In this document: positions 14,106 to 18,115 of the stretch, piece by piece | How positions within the stretch are numbered: the first letter of the stretch is position 1 | Layout: each line of letters begins with the position of its first letter | Assembly: GCA_022825185.1 (NCBI GenBank) | Contig: JAJDYK010000062.1 | Span: forward strand, 1 to 18,115 | DNA from: Candidatus Latescibacterota bacterium | GTDB lineage: Bacteria; Latescibacterota; UBA2968; UBA8231 | Direction of reading: 5' to 3' | DNA length: 18,115 bases | Made by a program: the position numbers and the translations under genes | Notes under the pieces: model-generated | The model's database searches: none | The model's input: the letters and a program-made list of their open reading frames with translations, nothing else | What the model was told of the DNA's origin: nothing

Positions 14106-15248
14106 CTACTCTGTCCCCTCCCTTAGTATCTCCAAATATCGCTCTCCATACCCCTCATAATCCAATCCTTCACTAAAAGCCTCTCCCGTCTCGCTGCCAT
14201 CCAACCGAGTCACCCCTCCCTTTTCAACCGGCTCAATCTGCGTATCCTCGTGCCACTCATTCCACGAAGTAACCATCAGCATTCGCCCCGTCGATTCATC
14301 CGCATACTCTACAGCCTGCGCCAGCATCGCCCGAAATAGCGAGCCAAATTCGGCCTCCTCACTCAACTTCCGCGAGACAGCCTCATGTCCACTACGCACA
14401 CCTTTATCGTTAAATCCCGGCGTCGTAGCGGGTATAAACGCGGCTCCTTCAGCATGAGCCAGTTCTCGCCAACCCGCCTGCGCTGCATAATACCGATCCA
14501 CTGCCGCCTGTCCGGCATAACCCTTCGCTCCCATACTGCCGTACACATCGTAATTCGTCACGGCATCTAGCAGCCCAATAGCCCCATGAGACGACGGCGG
14601 TTGTCCAAAAACCTCATCGCCGACGAGATATATATCGTGTCCCGCCTCTCTGGCCGTTGCACGCATCGCCTCCACCACCTCAGCCAGCGTCCCATTGCGC
14701 GAGAGTACCCGCGTTAAATAGACAAAAAGCACCGGACGTCCATCGATCCGCAAATAGTTAGAATGGTCGAAATAGCGTTCGGCAATATGTGCGATGTCCG
14801 GTGCGACATTGTCGAACGCTGAAAACTCCCTTGTGCGCCCCGTAGTCTCATAAAACAGCGCAATCTGCATATCGCCTAATTCATCGTGCGGCAGAATGTG
14901 CTGCAGCAGAGTCCGATCTTCGCGCGAATCGGGGCCCCACCAACTCGCCACCCACAGCGAGATATTGGCCTGTCGGCTCCACTTGAGATGTTGGGCGATC
15001 ACCGAGGGATTGCGATCGTCGTACTCGCCCAGCATCGGCAACTGCGGCGGTATCAGCTCTTTGCGCATATAGCGACCACCGTGAAAATCGCCGCTGTACC
15101 AGGGGTAATAATAGACGCCTACGGTATAAGGTGAATCCATTTGGTCTTTATCTGGGCTACTCATAGGATCTTCGCCGTTACATGCGCTGGGAAACACGAG
15201 AAAGATGCTGCATAAAACAATCAGAGGAAGTAGCCTACTAGAAAACAT
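14106..15248 (-). CDS. GH99-like (endo-alpha-mannosidase-type) glycoside hydrolase, probable lipoprotein
   Basis: The protein has 380 residues from ATG at 15248. A hydrophobic signal (LLPLIVLCSIFLVFPSAC) ends at Cys23, a plausible but non-canonical lipobox, so the protein is probably tethered in the periplasm or on the outer membrane. The TIM-barrel begins with TVGVYYYPWYSGDFHGG (42-58), then NISLWVASWWGPDSRED and YLRIDGRPVLFVY. SWNEWHEDTQIEP carries Glu331 and Glu334, matching the E-x-x-E pair of GH99 endo-alpha-1,2-mannosidases. GH99 enzymes cut internal alpha-mannosidic bonds; related GH71/WbsX-type proteins are an alternative. A TTG at 15260 would add four residues. The upstream Nudix stop is 64 bp away and the kinase begins 37 bp downstream. 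No sugar transporter lies nearby. Confidence 0.8.
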   Translation of the reverse strand: MFSSRLLPLIVLCSIFLVFPSACNGEDPMSSPDKDQMDSPYTVGVYYYPWYSGDFHGGRYMRKELIPPQLPMLGEYDDRNPSVIAQHLKWSRQANISLWVASWWGPDSREDRTLLQHILPHDELGDMQIALFYETTGRTREFSAFDNVAPDIAHIAERYFDHSNYLRIDGRPVLFVYLTRVLSRNGTLAEVVEAMRATAREAGHDIYLVGDEVFGQPPSSHGAIGLLDAVTNYDVYGSMGAKGYAGQAAVDRYYAAQAGWRELAHAEGAAFIPATTPGFNDKGVRSGHEAVSRKLSEEAEFGSLFRAMLAQAVEYADESTGRMLMVTSWNEWHEDTQIEPVEKGGVTRLDGSETGEAFSEGLDYEGYGERYLEILREGTE

Positions 15249-15312
15249 GGGTACGCTCAATCCATTTATCTCGACACAAGAGAGTCAGCTTCTCCATTGA
15301 GGTTGGCTTCTC

Positions 15313-15819
15313 CTACTCTGTTAGAGATGTAGATTTTCTTCTATTCATGTCAGATATCGCTTTAATCTCGCGAATAATATCCTCTTGATGACGCTCCAAT
15401 AATGCTTTCTGCTCAGGCCATAAAAAGTCGGGCAGCCGATCAAGCGGGAACCATTTCATCTCATGGTGATAGACTGTATCGGTTGGTGTAGCTTCAATCT
15501 GTTCGGTGTGAAACAAGTAGAGATGGATCACGGCCCAAAAGTCTTTGTCATAGGTTAAGCGTTCGACGACTTCGAGTTTGTTGACGAGGGTCAAGTCCGT
15601 CAGGCCCGTTTCCTCTTTTATTTCACGGTACGCGGCTTTTAGCAGGTCTTCACCCGCTTCTACACCGCCTTTGGGTAAGACATACTCTTCCATATCGCCC
15701 TCACGTGTCAGAGCGACGAAAATTTGCTCGTCGTGAAGCCGGACGACTACACCGCCACTGGCTACGCGCTCTGGGACATTGGTTGGCCGTTGATACCAGG
15801 ATGCATCTATTTCTGTCAT
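15313..15819 (-). CDS. Nudix hydrolase
   Basis: The protein has 168 residues. A perfect Nudix box, GGVEAGEDLLKAAYREIKEE followed by TGL (residues 51-73), fits G-x5-E-x7-R-E-U-x-E-E-x-G-U. The preceding ASGGVVVRLHDEQIFVALTR and the following VIHLYLFHT strands complete the fold. Nudix enzymes hydrolyse nucleoside diphosphates linked to another moiety. This one resembles Ap4A/NDP-hydrolysing MutT-like members, with no precise substrate visible. The ATG at 15819 follows the decarboxylase stop by one base, so the two are translationally coupled. The C-terminal tail is basic and helical (DIIREIKAISDMNRRKS). Confidence 0.92.
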   Translation of the reverse strand: MTEIDASWYQRPTNVPERVASGGVVVRLHDEQIFVALTREGDMEEYVLPKGGVEAGEDLLKAAYREIKEETGLTDLTLVNKLEVVERLTYDKDFWAVIHLYLFHTEQIEATPTDTVYHHEMKWFPLDRLPDFLWPEQKALLERHQEDIIREIKAISDMNRRKSTSLTE

Positions 15820-15820
15820 G

Positions 15821-17233
15821 TTATTCCAATTGGATCGCGTGGGCTAGTTCCCGCAGCACATCGACCGCCATAAGCACGTCCTCCCTTCTACACTCGAACT
15901 GCCCGACTTGGAAGCGGATGACGAACTGGCCCTCGTGGATTGTCTGCGTCAGGTAGATCCGGCCGTCGTCGTTGACCGCGCGCAGCAGGCGCTCGGTGGC
16001 GTCGTTGGCATTCTCGCCGTCAGGGGCATACTGGAACGTGAAGAGCGAAAGATGGCAGTCCGTCGTCAGGCGAAAGCCGTCCAGCAATGCGATCTCCGAG
16101 GCGGCCTCCTCAGCCCAAGCAATGTGGTTTCGGATGCGCTGGCGAAGGTCTTCGAGACCGTGCGCGCGCAGCAGGAACCAGAGCTTGAGGGCACGGAATC
16201 GACGCCCTAGGGGAATCGTCCACTCGCTGTAATTGGTGATCTCGGTTTGGCCGAGGGTTTGCAGGTAATCCGGACGGACGCTGAGGGTGCGAACCTGCGG
16301 TTCTGGGTCCGCGAGAAACTGGATCGAGCAGTCGAACTGCGCCCCGAGCCACTTGTGGGGATTGAAGGCAATGCTGTCGGCTCCCTCGACGCCCTCCCAC
16401 AACGCCCGTAGCTCAGGACAAATCATCGCGGAACCAGCCCACGCGGCATCGACGTGGACGTAGAGATCGTGCTCTCGCGCCACTTCAATGGTCTGGCGCA
16501 CGCGGTCGGACGCGCCGATCGACGTGCCCCCAACACAAAGGACGACACCGGCCGGGAGGAATCCCGCCACGCGATCAGCGTCGATCGCCCGGCGCAGCGC
16601 CTCCGAATCGAGCGCCCAAGAACCATCAGTCGGAACCTTGACGAGATGCTGTTGGCCGATACCGGCGATTCGAATCGCCTTGTCAACCGACGAGTGGGTC
16701 TCCGGCGAGGCATAGACCCGGACCTGTTTCTCTCCCACCATGCCAGAATCGATCCCGCGCCAGCCTAGCGCGCGCTCGCGCATCGTCAGTACGGCGCAGA
16801 CATTTGCCGATGTTGCCGACTCTTGGATAACACCCTGGAACCCTTCCGGTAGCCCGAGCGCCTGCCGCATCCAATCGACCATCCGGGTCTCAATCTCCGT
16901 AGCGGCAGGCGAGGTCTGCCAGAGCATGCACTGGGCCGCCATAACCGCCGTCAAATTTTCGGCGATCATCGAGACCGGCGCGGCGTTGGCGCTGAAGTAC
17001 GCAAAGAAACGCCGGTGTTGCCAGTGCGTCATGCCGTCGGGTACGATGCGCTCAAAGTCGGCGAAGATCGTCTCCATATCTACCGGCTCTTCCGGCGGCG
17101 CTAACGGCAGCATCGCAGCGATCTCACCCGGTGCGGTCTGCGCCCGAACAGGCCGCTCATCGAGCGTGTCTAGGTATTCGGCACCCCAGCGGGCAGCTCG
17201 CTCAGCCCAGCGAAAGTAGTCTTCTCGTTTCAT
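15821..17233 (-). CDS. PLP-dependent group II decarboxylase (aromatic-L-amino-acid decarboxylase-like)
   Basis: The protein has 470 residues from ATG at 17233. The N-terminal THWQHRRFFAYFSANAAPVS and SPAATEIETRMVDWMRQALG are characteristic of DDC/TDC/GAD-type decarboxylases. PLP-binding residues are His180 in SPETHSSVDKA (stacking), Asp262 in VHVDAAWAGSAMICPELR (pyridine N) and Lys294 in FNPHKWLG (Schiff base). These enzymes convert aromatic amino acids to amines with loss of CO2, and some members make aldehydes by oxidative deamination. Substrate specificity is not clear. A start at 17290 would overlap the toroid gene's 3' end and was rejected; MKREDYFRWAERAARWG is a natural N-terminus. The gap from the toroid stop is 34 bp, and the Nudix gene follows after one base. 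Confidence 0.92.
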   Translation of the reverse strand: MKREDYFRWAERAARWGAEYLDTLDERPVRAQTAPGEIAAMLPLAPPEEPVDMETIFADFERIVPDGMTHWQHRRFFAYFSANAAPVSMIAENLTAVMAAQCMLWQTSPAATEIETRMVDWMRQALGLPEGFQGVIQESATSANVCAVLTMRERALGWRGIDSGMVGEKQVRVYASPETHSSVDKAIRIAGIGQQHLVKVPTDGSWALDSEALRRAIDADRVAGFLPAGVVLCVGGTSIGASDRVRQTIEVAREHDLYVHVDAAWAGSAMICPELRALWEGVEGADSIAFNPHKWLGAQFDCSIQFLADPEPQVRTLSVRPDYLQTLGQTEITNYSEWTIPLGRRFRALKLWFLLRAHGLEDLRQRIRNHIAWAEEAASEIALLDGFRLTTDCHLSLFTFQYAPDGENANDATERLLRAVNDDGRIYLTQTIHEGQFVIRFQVGQFECRREDVLMAVDVLRELAHAIQLE

Positions 17234-17267
17234 AAGACGGTCTGAGGTAAGATTGATAGTATCGACC

Positions 17268-18115
17268 CTAAAGCCCTTCAATCCGCCCAAATTCTTTTAA
17301 CGCTTTTAGTATCTCAACGGTCAAACAACTCTTCCATTGCTGTTCGGCTTGCTCCCAAACTTCTGGATACTGGCCATACCAAGTCCAAGTAGGAGACCAA
17401 GAGCCATCTGAATTTTGATGCTCAATATCAAAATCCAAATTCATATCTACTTCGCTCTTCAATGTCTCTGCTAGCAACGAGGTGGGCGTATGAGCTAACC
17501 AGAGCGGCCTGGCAGAGGGTTGCATCAGTTCTTCCGGCGTATGAACGACGACGGAGTGTGCTCTCTGAATTAGTATTTCCGCCAACGTATCTTTCGCAGA
17601 TTGGGGCAGGGCAGCCGTCTCAACCAGATGAACACAGCAGATAAAATCGTACATGTTCATCTCATCTGATAACGTTTTTATATGCTCTATGACCTCTACA
17701 GTGAGCTGTTTAGTCAGGTCTGTAGGTACCAACTCGTGATATTCATGTAGATAGCCTATGACCTCTGCACGAGGATTGGCCAAGAAATTGCCAAAAGTAT
17801 CCGCCGTATTCTCAAAATTCCACCACGGCGCATGAGGGTATTCATCCACCGCTTGCGGGACGATAGGCCATGTGCTCTGAGTCGAATCGTATGCGGCCAG
17901 CAAATACTGAATTGCCTTCTGGACGATCTCATCATCACTAGTCGCTTTGACCTCTCTGAGGATGCGCAGCGCAATGGTCGTCGTGATAACGGATGAACCG
18001 GGCATTTGGATATCGGGTTCAAGGCCATTGCCGAAACCGCCGTCCTGATTCTGATAGTTAGCAAGTTCATCCAGGACCGCGGCTGGAGTTCCATCGTCGA
18101 AATAATACGATAGAA
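17268..18115 (-). CDS. Alpha-toroid (squalene-cyclase/prenyltransferase-like) protein, N-terminus beyond right edge
   Basis: About 281 codons are visible; the frame stays open to the right edge, upstream of an internal Met at 18005. Residues near the edge read YQNQDGGFGNGLEPDIQMPG, a QW-type repeat of alpha-alpha toroid proteins, followed by helix pairs (ITTTIALRILREVKA, EIVQKAIQYLLAAYD). A second QW-like element, EHQNSDGSWSPTWTWYGQYP, lies near the C-terminus, followed by a final helix (TVEILKALKEFGRIEGL). Toroid proteins include terpene cyclases and prenyltransferases, but many small bacterial members have no known activity. No DxDD catalytic motif is visible in the part seen. It is the first visible gene of the minus-strand run and is 34 bp from the decarboxylase. 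Confidence 0.75.
   Translation of the reverse strand, partial: LSYYFDDGTPAAVLDELANYQNQDGGFGNGLEPDIQMPGSSVITTTIALRILREVKATSDDEIVQKAIQYLLAAYDSTQSTWPIVPQAVDEYPHAPWWNFENTADTFGNFLANPRAEVIGYLHEYHELVPTDLTKQLTVEVIEHIKTLSDEMNMYDFICCVHLVETAALPQSAKDTLAEILIQRAHSVVVHTPEELMQPSARPLWLAHTPTSLLAETLKSEVDMNLDFDIEHQNSDGSWSPTWTWYGQYPEVWEQAEQQWKSCLTVEILKALKEFGRIEGL

Noticed and set aside
1..18115. tRNA, rRNA, CRISPR array, insertion sequence or prophage
   Set aside because: I looked for cloverleaf-like, repeat-spacer, transposase and integrase signals and saw none; a dedicated scan was not possible.

Overview
The window looks like chromosomal DNA from an uncultured Gram-negative bacterium. An N-terminally extended TonB-dependent receptor implies an outer membrane. 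A secreted sulfatase, a kelch protein, a phytanoyl-CoA-type dioxygenase and a GH99-like lipoprotein are the kind of inventory seen in FCB-type or Latescibacterota-like environmental genomes; that taxonomic guess is inference only. Base composition is moderately GC-rich, with a visibly more AT-rich patch around 5.2-7.6 kb. I see no rRNA, tRNA, CRISPR array, complete insertion sequence or integrase.

Region 1 (1-5154, minus strand) reads from right to left as a DCC-family thiol oxidoreductase, a type I sulfatase, a secreted two-part beta-propeller (kelch) protein and a TonB-dependent receptor cut by the left edge. The set suggests uptake or processing of a sulfated glycan or organosulfate, but the substrate cannot be read from sequence.

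Region 2 (5155-9627, plus strand) is a patchwork accessory segment. It starts with an antitoxin-like helix-turn-helix (HTH) gene preceded by an 11-bp tandem repeat, followed by a DUF3841-like gene. A cupin and a SAM methyltransferase follow, joined by an ATGA overlap. Next is a decayed EamA/DMT-type exporter remnant, then a PhyH-type Fe(II)/2-oxoglutarate oxygenase and an aminoglycoside-phosphotransferase-fold kinase.

Region 3 (18115-9814, minus strand) is a run of ten tightly packed co-directional genes, with gaps of at most about 65 bp. In transcription order they are: an alpha-toroid (squalene cyclase/prenyltransferase-like) protein cut by the right edge, a PLP group II decarboxylase, a Nudix hydrolase, a GH99-like lipoprotein, a chloramphenicol-phosphotransferase-like kinase, an RlaP-like nucleotidyltransferase, a small probably frameshifted ORF, a GNAT acetyltransferase, a seven-helix CREST/ceramidase-like membrane hydrolase and an Eis-like acetyltransferase. 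Regions 2 and 3 converge at about 9.63-9.81 kb.

The most interesting leads are the HTH plus DUF3841 pair with its tandem operator-like repeat, the kinase plus RlaP-like nucleotidyltransferase pair followed by a small broken gene, and the cupin/methyltransferase/broken exporter/dioxygenase cassette. All functions are read by eye from motifs and no database search was run.
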